A DNA stretch of 64,000 nt from Candidatus Flemingiibacterium merdigallinarum (GTDB taxonomy: Bacteria; Bacillota; Clostridia; Oscillospirales; CAG-272). The stretch spans positions 1 through 64,000 of the forward strand of contig CAJFKR010000004.1 in the NCBI GenBank assembly GCA_904386005.1. The letters run 5' to 3'. The translations under genes and the position numbers were made by a program. The notes beneath the pieces are model-generated. The model searched no databases. It was not told the DNA's origin and saw only the letters and a list, made by a program, of their open reading frames with translations. Below are positions 28,867 through 37,288 of this stretch, piece by piece. Position 1 is the first letter of the stretch. The number at the start of each line of letters is the position of its first letter.

Positions 28867-30121
28867 ATGTCAAGAGTACTCATCATTGGCTGCGGCGCGG
28901 TCGCGAGCGTGGCTATACACAAGTGCTGCGCTTTGCCCGAGGTGTTTTCGGAAATCTGCATCGCGAGCCGTCACCGCGAAAACTGCGAGGCGCTCGCAGA
29001 GAAGCTGCGTCCGAACACGAAAACAATAATCACGACCGCGAAGGTCGACGCGTCGATAACATCGGACGTCGTGCGTCTCATCAAGGATTACAAGCCCGAG
29101 CTGGTCATGAACATCGCGCTGCCCTATCAGGACCTCACCATCATGGACGCCTGCCTCGAGTGCGGAGTCAACTACATGGACACCGCGAACTACGAGCCGG
29201 AGGACACCAACGACCCTGCGTGGAGAACAGTATATGAAAAGCGCTGCCAAGGGCTTCTCGGCATATTTCGATTATTCGTGGCAGTGGGCATACCGCGAGC
29301 GCTTCGAAAAAGCCGGACTCTGTGCTCTGCTCGGCAGCGGCTTCGACCCCGGCGTCACACAGGCATACTGCGCGTACGCGAAGAAGCATCAGTTCGACAC
29401 CATCGACACTATCGACATCCTCGACTGCAACGGCGGCGACCACGGCTATCCGTTCGCGACCAACTTCAATCCCGAGATAAACCTGCGCGAGGTCAGCGCG
29501 CCCGGAAGCTATATTGAGAACGGCAAGTGGATAGAGGTTCCGGCGATGAGCATCAAGCGTGAGTATTTATTCGACGGAGTCGGCAAAAAGGATATGTACC
29601 TCTTGCACCACGAGGAGCTCGAGTCGCTCGCGGTCAACATCCCGGGTGTTAAGCGCCTGCGTTTCTTCATGACGTTCGGTCAGAGCTATCTCGAACATAT
29701 GCGTTGTCTCGAGGATGTGGGAATGCTGTCGACGACGCCAATAAACTACAACGGAGTTGAGATAGTGCCGATACAGTTCTTAAAGGCATTGCTGCCCGAC
29801 CCGTCGACGCTCGGTCCGCGCACTCACGGCAAGACAAATATCGGCTGCATATTCAGCGGCACCAAGGATGGCAAGCCGAAGCACTACTATATTTATAACA
29901 TCTGCGACCATCAGGAGTGCTATCGCGAGGTCGGCTCGCAGGCGGTCGCCTACACTACCGGCGTACCGGCAATGTGCGGCGCGCTGATGATGCTCAACGG
30001 AAAATGGAACAAGCCGGGCGTATACACGGTCGAACAGTTCGATCCCGATCCCTTCCTCGAAGCGCTGTCGACGTACGGTCTGCCGTATAAGGAGAGCTTC
30101 GAGCCGCTCATGGTAGACTGA
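28867..30121 (+). CDS. Carboxynorspermidine/carboxyspermidine dehydrogenase, frameshifted
   Basis: A saccharopine-dehydrogenase-like enzyme that joins putrescine and aspartate semialdehyde reductively. The N-terminal Rossmann part (VLIIGCGAVASVAIHKC... NIALPYQDLTIMDACLECGVNYMDTANYEPED) is in one frame to VYEKRC near 29250. The rest (KGFSAYFDYSWQWAYRERFEKAG... GSGFDPGVTQAY... to the stop) is in the +1 frame. One extra base, or two missing, near 29248-29254 explains it. Rejoined, the protein is about 417 residues, normal for the family, with no other damage. An ACAGGAGG site precedes the start. Its TGA overlaps the nspC ATG. Both halves look well conserved, so sequencing error or a very recent mutation is likely. 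Confidence 0.85.
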
Positions 30122-31260
30122 TGAGACGCGACGAGCTGCGAACCCCCTGCTTTGTCATAGAGGAAGCCAAGCTCCGCCGCAACGGGCGGATTTTAGCCGA
30201 GCTGCGGCGGAATACCGGCTGCAGGATACTGCTCGCGCAGAAGTGCTTCTCGAATTGGGAGCTCTACCCGCTGCTCGCCGAGTATCTCGACGGCAGCGAG
30301 GCGAGCGGATTATATGAGGCGAGACTCGGACACGAGAAATTCCCGGGCGAGTGCCATGTCTTTTCGGCGGCGTTCCGCGACGACGAGTTCGACGAGCTGC
30401 TCGGTTATGCCGACCACATCGTGTTTAACAGTCTGCGCCAATTGCAGAAATTCGGAGAGCGTGCTAAAACTGCCGGTCTGAGCGTCGGACTGAGGGTGAA
30501 TCCCGAACATTCGACGCAGGTCGGACATGAGATATACGACCCCTGCGCGCCGGGCAGCCGGCTCGGCGTCACCGCGGACGAGCTGTCGGAGGGCGGGGAA
30601 CTGCTCAGACTGCTCGATGGCATACACTTTCACACGCTCTGCGAGCAGGACAGCGATTCGCTCGAGGAGACGCTCGACGCGGTCGAGGAGAAGTTCGGAT
30701 ATCTTTTCGGTTCGCTCAAATGGATAAACTTCGGCGGCGGGCACCACATCACGCGCGAGGGCTACGACCTCATGCGCTTGGAGAGCTGCATACTGCGCAT
30801 ACGCGACAAATACGGGCTTGACGTATACCTTGAGCCGGGAGAGGCGGTCGCGCTGAACGCGGGAGTGCTGATTACGAGCGTACTTGATGTGTCGCCGTCC
30901 GACCGCAAGCCGCTGCCGTACGCGATACTCGACACTTCGGCGGCCTGCCATATGCCGGATGTGCTCGAGATGCCCTATCGACCGCCGCTCTTTAATTCGG
31001 GCGAGCCGGACGAATACAGCTACACCTACCGGCTCGGCTCGCAGACCTGTCTCGCCGGCGACATCATCGGCGACTACAGCTTCGAGCACGAGCTGCACGA
31101 GGGCGACCGTCTGACCTTCGGCGACATGGCGATATACACGATGGTCAAGACGAACACGTTCAACGGTATGCCGCTGCCCGACATTTATGTCGAGCACGAG
31201 GACGGCGAATGCGAGCTGCTGCGCAGGTTTGGGTACGACGATTTCTTCGGCAGACTCTGA
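30121..31260 (+). CDS. nspC: Carboxynorspermidine decarboxylase
   Basis: A 379-residue fold-type III PLP enzyme of the alanine-racemase/DAP-decarboxylase class. TPCFVIEEAKLRRN is followed by the PLP Lys in ILLAQKCFSNW (about residue 41). HVFSAAFRDDEF, LRVNPEHSTQVG, DGIHFHTLCEQ and WINFGGGHHIT follow, and the EPGEAV phosphate loop is near residue 240. It decarboxylates carboxyspermidine or carboxynorspermidine, the last step. ATG overlaps the previous TGA (TGATG), so both enzymes are coupled. The expected product is spermidine, since putrescine is the diamine made upstream. Confidence 0.93.
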   Translation: MRRDELRTPCFVIEEAKLRRNGRILAELRRNTGCRILLAQKCFSNWELYPLLAEYLDGSEASGLYEARLGHEKFPGECHVFSAAFRDDEFDELLGYADHIVFNSLRQLQKFGERAKTAGLSVGLRVNPEHSTQVGHEIYDPCAPGSRLGVTADELSEGGELLRLLDGIHFHTLCEQDSDSLEETLDAVEEKFGYLFGSLKWINFGGGHHITREGYDLMRLESCILRIRDKYGLDVYLEPGEAVALNAGVLITSVLDVSPSDRKPLPYAILDTSAACHMPDVLEMPYRPPLFNSGEPDEYSYTYRLGSQTCLAGDIIGDYSFEHELHEGDRLTFGDMAIYTMVKTNTFNGMPLPDIYVEHEDGECELLRRFGYDDFFGRL

Positions 31261-31424
31261 CGTATACGTTAAACTGACCATAGATATTTGCCTGCCGCGG
31301 ACGCTGGCTTTCTACACCTTTTCGCGATCTATTTATTGAAACTGCGTTAATATTTATAATACTTCCGCAATATTCTGTCAATGCTGATATCAATTCGTAT
31401 ATAACGCATATGCCGAATTGATAA

Positions 31425-31453
31425 TTGACAATCAGTCCGATTTGTGTTATAAT
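31425..31453 (+). promoter_or_regulatory. Promoter of the iron alcohol dehydrogenase
   Basis: TTGACA (31425-31430), 17-bp spacer, TATAAT (31448-31453). It gives a 5' leader of about 100 nt with a small hairpin GCGGAAT/ATTCCGC (about 31515-31538). The rest of the 31261-31560 gap shows nothing else. Confidence 0.85.
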
Positions 31454-31560
31454 TTTAACAGAAGTTAAGAAGTCGATAAAATAACACCGACTGACACAAA
31501 TATATGGATTGAATATTGCGGAATTTGTATTTATTCCGCGGTTGAAAGGATGGCAAAAAT

Positions 31561-32784
31561 ATGGCAAGATTTACACTCCCGAGAGATATTTATCACGGCA
31601 AGGACGCGCTCGAAGCACTCAAGAGCTTTACCGGTAAGCGTGCTATGGTTTGCACCGGCGGCGGAAGCATGAAGCGTTTTGGCTTCCTCGATAAGGTAGT
31701 CTCCTACCTCAAGGAGGCAGGCATGGAGGTCGAGCTTTTCGAGGGCATCGAGCCCGACCCCTCTGTCGAAACGGTTATGCGCGGCGCTGAAGCCATGATG
31801 AAGTTCCAGCCCGACTGGATTGTCGCAATCGGCGGCGGTTCGCCTATCGACGCGGCTAAGGCTATGTGGATCAAGTATGAGTATCCGGAAGTTACCTTCG
31901 AGGATATGTGCAAGGTATTCGGCATCCCGACCCTGCGCCGCAAGGCTCATTTCTGCGCGATTTCGTCGACGTCCGGCACCGCTACCGAGGTCACCGCGTT
32001 CTCGATTATCACCGACTACTCAAAGGGCATCAAGTACCCGATCGCCGACTTTGAAATCACTCCCGACGTCGCTATCGTCGACCCCGAGCTCGCTCACACG
32101 ATGCCGAAGAAGCTGGTCGCTCACACCGGTATGGACGCTATGACCCACGCAATCGAAGCGTACGTTTCGACCGCGAATTGCGACTACACCGACCCGCTCG
32201 CGCTGCACGCGATCGAGATGATCGAGCATGACCTTGTCAAGTCCTACAACGACGACATGGACGCGCGCGACAGAATGCACAACGCACAGTGCCTTGCCGG
32301 AATGGCGTTCTCGAACGCTCTGCTCGGTATCGTTCACTCGATGGCACACAAGACCGGTGCTGCGTTCGCCGACTACGGCGCACACATCATTCACGGCGCG
32401 GCAAACGCTATGTACCTGCCGAAGGTAATCGCGTTCAACGCCAAGGACGAGACCGCGAAGAAGCGTTACGCGTACATAGTCGACCGCATGGAGATCTGCG
32501 ACAAGACCGCGTCCGACGACGACAAGGTAAAGGCGCTGATCGCCTACCTGCGCAAAATGAACGACGAGCTCAACATCCCGCACTGCATCAAGAACTACGG
32601 CGCGGACAGCTATCCCTGCGAGAACGGCTTCGTTCCCGAGAGCGTATTCCTCGAGCGTCTGCCTGAGATCGCGAAGAACGCTATCGGCGATGCCTGCACC
32701 GGCTCGAACCCGCGTCAGCCGAGCCAGGAAGAGATGGAGAAGCTCTTGAAGTGCTGCTACTACGACACTGAAGTCGATTTCTGA
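31561..32784 (+). CDS. Iron-containing alcohol dehydrogenase
   Basis: A 407-residue group III alcohol dehydrogenase. The nucleotide-binding loop is IVAIGGGSPIDAAKAMW. Iron ligands come from the DPELAHTMPKKLVAHTGMDAMTHAIEAY region and VHSMAHKTGAAF. An ISSTSGTATEVTAFSII segment is typical of the family. Its likely role is fermentative reduction of an aldehyde to an alcohol with NAD(P)H; substrate unknown. It has its own promoter, a long leader, a GAAAGGATG ribosome site and a strong terminator. Codons look more uniform than in neighbours, which would fit high expression, though I did not compute this. Confidence 0.93.
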   Translation: MARFTLPRDIYHGKDALEALKSFTGKRAMVCTGGGSMKRFGFLDKVVSYLKEAGMEVELFEGIEPDPSVETVMRGAEAMMKFQPDWIVAIGGGSPIDAAKAMWIKYEYPEVTFEDMCKVFGIPTLRRKAHFCAISSTSGTATEVTAFSIITDYSKGIKYPIADFEITPDVAIVDPELAHTMPKKLVAHTGMDAMTHAIEAYVSTANCDYTDPLALHAIEMIEHDLVKSYNDDMDARDRMHNAQCLAGMAFSNALLGIVHSMAHKTGAAFADYGAHIIHGAANAMYLPKVIAFNAKDETAKKRYAYIVDRMEICDKTASDDDKVKALIAYLRKMNDELNIPHCIKNYGADSYPCENGFVPESVFLERLPEIAKNAIGDACTGSNPRQPSQEEMEKLLKCCYYDTEVDF

Positions 32785-32814
32785 TAAACCGCTTTCTTCT
32801 TGTATAGATAAAAT

Positions 32815-32846
32815 AAACGCACGACAGATTTTCTGCCGTGCGTTTT
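32815..32846 (+). terminator. Terminator of the alcohol dehydrogenase
   Basis: AAACGCACG-CAGA pairs with TCTG-CGTGCGTTTT around a two-base loop, with a T run at the end. Confidence 0.9.
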
Positions 32847-32885
32847 ACTATTGAAGTAAAAAGTGCGGCAAATTATTAAAAACTA

Positions 32886-32914
32886 TTGACATATTGGCTG
32901 AATAATGGTATAAT
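32886..32914 (+). promoter_or_regulatory. Promoter of the 32993 gene
   Basis: TTGACA (32886-32891), 17-bp spacer, TATAAT (32909-32914). Confidence 0.85.
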
Positions 32915-32992
32915 TTGATTACAATCATTGACTTGCTTATTGTTTATGAAAAGAATGATTGCGGAAATTCAATCGATTCTGGAGGTTGTATT

Positions 32993-33559
32993 ATGAAGAC
33001 AAAGACCATAATCAAGCGCCTCCTTGTTCTCGGCTGCATTGTTGCCGCACTGGCTTTGGCGGCGTTTGCCGGATATCTTACCTATGACCACGTTGGTTAT
33101 AAGCCGTTTGGCTCGATAGACGACGATGAGATTGAAACTCTGTTATTTACATATGACAGCGGTTCTCCTACAGAAAACTGGTTTGAAATAATCGATTATG
33201 AAATTCCGGAACTGTACTATGACTCTATTCTTGACGCTCTGAGAAATGTACGCGTATTTTTCCCGTATGAGGATCAGAATTTGGGCTATTACGGAAACGC
33301 GTACATTCTGTATACAATAGTCCTGAAAGACGGAACAAAGCACACGGCTGAAATCGTCGGTTGGTCAAAAAATGATATTGACACCGGATATTACCTGCGC
33401 GGCGAATCGGGAACCTTTCGGATAATGAAGGACGGCGTGCGAACCTATTTTGTGCGTGTGGACGGCGTGCTTTACGATATCCGCGACGAGCTGATCTATA
33501 CCGACCTGCGCGACTATTCGAGAGGGATAATCAACGAGTATGACCGTGAATATAATTGA
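32993..33559 (+). CDS. Single-pass membrane protein, function unknown
   Basis: A 188-residue protein with a basic start (MKTKTIIKR), one helix (LLVLGCIVAALALAAFAGYL), then an acidic, tyrosine-rich extracytoplasmic domain (YEIPELYYDSILDALRNVRVFFPY, LYTIVLKDGTKHTAEIVGW). ATG 32993 follows TCTGGAGG; a longer in-frame extension would run into the promoter. Monocistronic with its own promoter and terminator. No family recognised; the domain somewhat resembles small PepSY/DUF-type sensors, which is only an impression. Confidence 0.7.
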   Translation: MKTKTIIKRLLVLGCIVAALALAAFAGYLTYDHVGYKPFGSIDDDEIETLLFTYDSGSPTENWFEIIDYEIPELYYDSILDALRNVRVFFPYEDQNLGYYGNAYILYTIVLKDGTKHTAEIVGWSKNDIDTGYYLRGESGTFRIMKDGVRTYFVRVDGVLYDIRDELIYTDLRDYSRGIINEYDREYN

Positions 33560-33564
33560 ATGTT

Positions 33565-33604
33565 ACGCCCTGTTCAATGCCTTGGCTTGAACAGGGCGTT
33601 CCTT
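33565..33604 (+). terminator. Terminator after the 32993 gene
   Basis: ACGCCCTGTTCA (33565-33576) and TGAACAGGGCGT (33588-33599) form a perfect 12-bp stem, then TCCTTTAT. Confidence 0.85.
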
Positions 33605-33637
33605 TATAAAAATTTTCACATTGTTCAGCACTCTTTA

Positions 33638-33666
33638 TTGACTTTCGGCGGCGCGTATGGTATCAT
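33638..33666 (+). promoter_or_regulatory. Promoter of ygiQ
   Basis: TTGACT (33638-33643), 17-bp spacer, TATCAT (33661-33666). The transcript would start just before the structured element. Confidence 0.7.
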
Positions 33667-33712
33667 TTATTGTAGGATATCATAACAATAATGATAAATC
33701 CAACGTAAAACG

Positions 33713-33783
33713 ACCCTTTGACTTTGCTGTGCAAAGACGTCCGAATTTCGACAAGTGAAAGGTAGCTTTGCGTATGCAAAGTC
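33713..33783 (+). repeat. Structured intergenic element, partial copy E, with start-codon hairpin
   Basis: It keeps the 3' half of the element: hairpin CTTTGC/GCAAAG (33722-33736), then GACGTC..TTTCGACAAGTGAAAGG. The start-codon hairpin follows: CTTTGC (33766-33771), GTAT, GCAAAG (33776-33781), TC, ATGG. The last part is nearly identical to that before speB. Confidence 0.65.
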
Positions 33784-35847
33784 ATGGATATAATAACTAT
33801 GTATACTGAATTTCTGCCGCTCTCTCGCGCCGAAGCTGACGCGCGTGGGTGGGACCGCCCCGATTTCGTCTATGTCACCGGCGACGCGTATGTCGACCAC
33901 CCGAGCTTCGGCGTCGCGATTATCTCGCGTGTCCTTGAAGCCGAGGGCTTCCGCGTCGCGATATTGTCGCAGCCCGACTACAAGTCCTGCGACGCCTTCC
34001 GCGAATACGGACGCCCGCGTCTCGGCTTTCTCGTCACCGCCGGAAATATCGACTCGATGGTCGCGCACTATACCGTATCGAAAAAACGCCGCTCGTACGA
34101 TTACTACTCGCCCGGAGGCAGGATGGGACTGCGCCCCGACCGCGCGACTATCGTCTACTGCAACCGCATACGCGAAGCCTTCGGCGACGTGCCGATAATA
34201 CTCGGCGGACTCGAAGCCTCGCTGCGCCGGCTCGCGCACTACGACTACTGGGACGACAAGGTGCGCCGCAGTATATTGGTAGACTCGCGCGCCGACTTAC
34301 TCACCTACGGCATGGGCGAGAATATCCTGCGCCGCGTCGCCGAGCTGCTCGACCGCGGCGTGCCGATAAAGAAGATACACGATGTGCGCGGCACGGTATA
34401 TCTGACGAGCCGCGACGACAAGCCGCATTTCGACGTCGGCGGCGAATGGAATTATGACGACCTGAAAGCCGACTGTAAGCTCTACGCCGAGGCGTTCGGC
34501 GTGCAGTACAAGAACACCGACGCTGTAACCGGCAAGGCGCTCGTCGAATACTATGACAATAAAATGCTCGTGCAGAACCCGCCGATGCCGCCGCTCGAGC
34601 GCGACGAGCTCGACGCGGTCTACGCGCTCCCATATACCCGCCGTCCTCACCCGAGCTATGACAGCGTCGGCGGAGTTCCGGCTATAGCCGAGGTCGAGAT
34701 GTCGATAACGCACAACCGCGGCTGTTTCGGCGGCTGCAATTTCTGCGCACTGGCCTTTCATCAGGGCAGAACCGTGCGCTCGCGCTCGATCGAGTCGGTT
34801 GTCAATGAGGCGAAGCTCATCACCGAGTCGCCTAATTTCAAAGGCTACATCAACGACATCGGAGGTCCGACCGCGAATTTCCGCTATCCCGCCTGCGAGA
34901 AGCAGAAGACTCAGGGCGTCTGCGCAAACCGGAAGTGTCTCGCGCCGAAGCCCTGCCCGAATCTTATCGCCGACCATTCGGAATATATCGAGCTGCTCCG
35001 CCGCGTCGAGAGCCTGCCTAAAGTGAAAAAGGTGTTCATTCGTTCGGGCATACGCTTTGACTATATGCTCGCCGACAAGGATGAGAGCTTCTTCAAGAAG
35101 CTGGTGCGCGATCATGTCAGCGGTCAATTAAAGGTCGCGCCCGAGCACTGCTCGAACGCGGTGTTATGCGAGATGGGCAAGCCGCCGATCGAGGTTTTCG
35201 AGCGGTTCAAGCGCCGTTTCTTTGAGCTTACTAAGAGCATCGGCAAGGAGCAGTACCTCGTCCCCTACCTGATGTCGAGCCACCCGGGCAGCCGGCTTTC
35301 CGACGCGGTCGAGCTGGCGGTATATCTCAAAAAATGGGGCTACTCTCCCGAACAGGTGCAGGACTTCTACCCGACTCCCGGCACGGCGTCGACGGTAATG
35401 TATTACACCGGAATCGACCCTCTGACGATGAAGCCGGTTTACTGTGCGCACGATTATGAGGAAAAACGTATGCAGCGCGCGCTGTTACAGTACAGCCGTC
35501 CGGACAATGCCGAGCTTGTGCGCCGCGCGCTCGAGAAGTGTCACCGCACCGACCTCATCGGATATGGTCCCGACTGTCTTGCGAGGCCGCGCTCGGGTAA
35601 CGGCGGCAGCAGATCGCAGAGAGACGCGAAGTCGAACAAGGATGTAAAATCGCGCTCCGGTCAAAATCAGCCGTCATTGCGCGTGAGCAGAGAAGCGTCT
35701 GACCGCTCACGGAATCGCGGTCACCAAAAAGACAGCGGCAGACCTATTACAAAGGGCGGACGCGCCGACAATAAATCTCAAGCGTTTTCCGGCAAGAAGG
35801 CTCAAGCATCCAATGATAAGAACCGCGGCGGGTATCCTCACCGATAA
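33784..35847 (+). CDS. ygiQ: YgiQ family radical SAM protein
   Basis: A 687-residue protein of the YgiQ family (UPF0313). The conserved N-terminal region has DFVYVTGDAYVDHPSFGVAI and the VTAGNIDSMVAHYT and IILGGLEASLRRLAHYDYW blocks. The 4Fe-4S cluster cysteines are C314, C318 and C321 (CFGGCNFC) and bind S-adenosylmethionine. PYLMSSHPGS and VQDFYPTPGTASTVMYYTG follow. The last 90 residues are basic, Ser/Gly/Lys/Arg-rich and probably disordered. The reaction of the family is not established. It is not a sulfatase maturase. An upstream hairpin element lies between the ribosome site GAAAGG and ATG. Confidence 0.95.
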   Translation: MDIITMYTEFLPLSRAEADARGWDRPDFVYVTGDAYVDHPSFGVAIISRVLEAEGFRVAILSQPDYKSCDAFREYGRPRLGFLVTAGNIDSMVAHYTVSKKRRSYDYYSPGGRMGLRPDRATIVYCNRIREAFGDVPIILGGLEASLRRLAHYDYWDDKVRRSILVDSRADLLTYGMGENILRRVAELLDRGVPIKKIHDVRGTVYLTSRDDKPHFDVGGEWNYDDLKADCKLYAEAFGVQYKNTDAVTGKALVEYYDNKMLVQNPPMPPLERDELDAVYALPYTRRPHPSYDSVGGVPAIAEVEMSITHNRGCFGGCNFCALAFHQGRTVRSRSIESVVNEAKLITESPNFKGYINDIGGPTANFRYPACEKQKTQGVCANRKCLAPKPCPNLIADHSEYIELLRRVESLPKVKKVFIRSGIRFDYMLADKDESFFKKLVRDHVSGQLKVAPEHCSNAVLCEMGKPPIEVFERFKRRFFELTKSIGKEQYLVPYLMSSHPGSRLSDAVELAVYLKKWGYSPEQVQDFYPTPGTASTVMYYTGIDPLTMKPVYCAHDYEEKRMQRALLQYSRPDNAELVRRALEKCHRTDLIGYGPDCLARPRSGNGGSRSQRDAKSNKDVKSRSGQNQPSLRVSREASDRSRNRGHQKDSGRPITKGGRADNKSQAFSGKKAQASNDKNRGGYPHR

Positions 35848-35896
35848 ACGTTTTCCGGCGGAATATTACATTATCATTACATTTACAAATATCCTC

Positions 35897-35925
35897 TTGC
35901 AAAATTCCGCAGGATGGTGTATCAT
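35897..35925 (+). promoter_or_regulatory. Promoter of the ireB-ribF operon
   Basis: TTGCAA (35897-35902), 17-bp spacer, TATCAT (35920-35925), 76 nt before ireB. Confidence 0.7.
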
Positions 35926-36001
35926 ATATTCATGACAGTGAGCCGCCGCTCGATTGTGAAAACGGCTCGGGGCAACAGTATTTACGAAAGGACTGAATAA
36001 G

Positions 36002-36286
36002 ATGCCGATGCAGACGCAAGACAAGGAAGAACAGGGCTTCGACAAATCGAAGACCATAACCTTTACCGTCCACGACGAAAAGGAAAATGAAATGAAGCGC
36101 ATACTCTCCGCAATTTACGAAGCTTTGCGTGAAAAGGGATACAACCCGATAAATCAGATCGTGGGATATATCCTCTCCGAAGACCCGACCTATATTACAA
36201 ACTACAAGAACGCACGCAGCCTTATCCGCCGCATCGACCGTGACGAGCTTCTCAACGCGCTTGTGAGAAATTATCTCGGACTCTGA
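36002..36286 (+). CDS. ireB: IreB family regulatory phosphoprotein
   Basis: 94 residues: a short Thr-rich start ([21 protein letters not shown]), then the family core [34 protein letters not shown], and [14 protein letters not shown] at the end. In Enterococcus faecalis IreB is phosphorylated by the PASTA kinase IreK and affects cephalosporin resistance and cell envelope stress. The family is small and cytoplasmic. The ATG follows GAAAGGACT. It starts an operon with ribF (24-nt gap) and probably the penicillin-binding-type gene at 37289, an envelope link that fits IreB. Confidence 0.95.
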   Translation: MPMQTQDKEEQGFDKSKTITFTVHDEKENEMKRILSAIYEALREKGYNPINQIVGYILSEDPTYITNYKNARSLIRRIDRDELLNALVRNYLGL

Positions 36287-36310
36287 TCGGGCGGCAGAAT
36301 ATCCCGATAA

Positions 36311-37264
36311 ATGGAAATATATAATCTTTCGACAATGAAAAGGGAGGAGAGGGCGGTCTCTCCTCTTTCACCCGAGAGCGACCGCGGCTTCGCGGTCGCG
36401 CTCGGCAGCTTTGACGGAATTCACGCTGGTCACGTCGCGCTGATCACACGCGCCGTCAGTGCCGCGCGTCAGCGCGGACTATATTCGGCCGTCTGGACCT
36501 TCCGCGACGACGCGTCGCAATTGCCCGGAAAGAAGGGCACGCGCGTGATAACAACTCTCAAAGAAAAGCTCGGACTCATAGCCTCGCTCGGCGTAGATTA
36601 TGCGCTGCTCGAGGATTTTTCGCGTGTCAGAGACTATTCGCCCGATTATTTTGTGAATCAGCTGCTGCGGGTCGACTGTAACACCAAGCTCGCGGTCTGC
36701 GGCTTTAATTTCCGCTTCGGCAAGGGCGGACTCGGAGACTGCGACACGCTGTGCGAGCTGATGGGCAGTGAGAATTGTATCGTGGTGCCTCCGGTCTACC
36801 GCGCCGGTCATTTGGTCAGCTCGAGCGCGATCAGACTGCTCATATCCGCAGGCGAAATGGAGCAGGCGGCGGAGCTTTTGACCCGCCCTTTCTTCATCGA
36901 CTTTCCGGTCGTACACGGAAAACAGCTCGGACGAACTATCGGCATACCGACGATAAATCAGGAATTTCCCGAGGGGCACGTGATCCCGAAAAACGGCATC
37001 TACGCCTGCACGGTCGAGATTGCCGACGACATATTCCTCGGAGTCGCGAACGTCGGCGTGCGTCCGACCGTCGACCACGATCCTGCGCATATCAACTGCG
37101 AGACTCACATCATCAACTACAACGGCTGGCTGTACGGCAAGAACATCAAGGTTTCGTTCTACAAGCGAATACGCGACGAGATCAAATTCCCGTCGGTCGA
37201 CGAGCTGAGGGCGCAGATAAAGCGCGATATCGCGTCGGCTATCGATTATTTTTCGAAGAAGTGA
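36311..37264 (+). CDS. ribF: Bifunctional riboflavin kinase/FAD synthetase
   Basis: A 317-residue RibF that makes FMN and then FAD from riboflavin. The N-terminal nucleotidyltransferase has ALGSFDGIHAGHVALI (HxGH motif) and VSSSAIR near residue 173. The C-terminal flavokinase has GKQLGRTIGIPTINQEFP and ANVGVRPTVD. It starts 24 nt after ireB. A short direct repeat GTGATCCCA lies between its stop and the next start. Confidence 0.95.
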   Translation: MEIYNLSTMKREERAVSPLSPESDRGFAVALGSFDGIHAGHVALITRAVSAARQRGLYSAVWTFRDDASQLPGKKGTRVITTLKEKLGLIASLGVDYALLEDFSRVRDYSPDYFVNQLLRVDCNTKLAVCGFNFRFGKGGLGDCDTLCELMGSENCIVVPPVYRAGHLVSSSAIRLLISAGEMEQAAELLTRPFFIDFPVVHGKQLGRTIGIPTINQEFPEGHVIPKNGIYACTVEIADDIFLGVANVGVRPTVDHDPAHINCETHIINYNGWLYGKNIKVSFYKRIRDEIKFPSVDELRAQIKRDIASAIDYFSKK

Positions 37265-37288
37265 TCCCAGAAAAGGTGATCCCATAAG

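Noticed and set aside
33784-35847. YgiQ as the maturase of the sulfatase
   Set aside because: It has a single CxxxCxxC cluster and YgiQ-specific blocks; the extra cluster cysteines of anSME are not visible.
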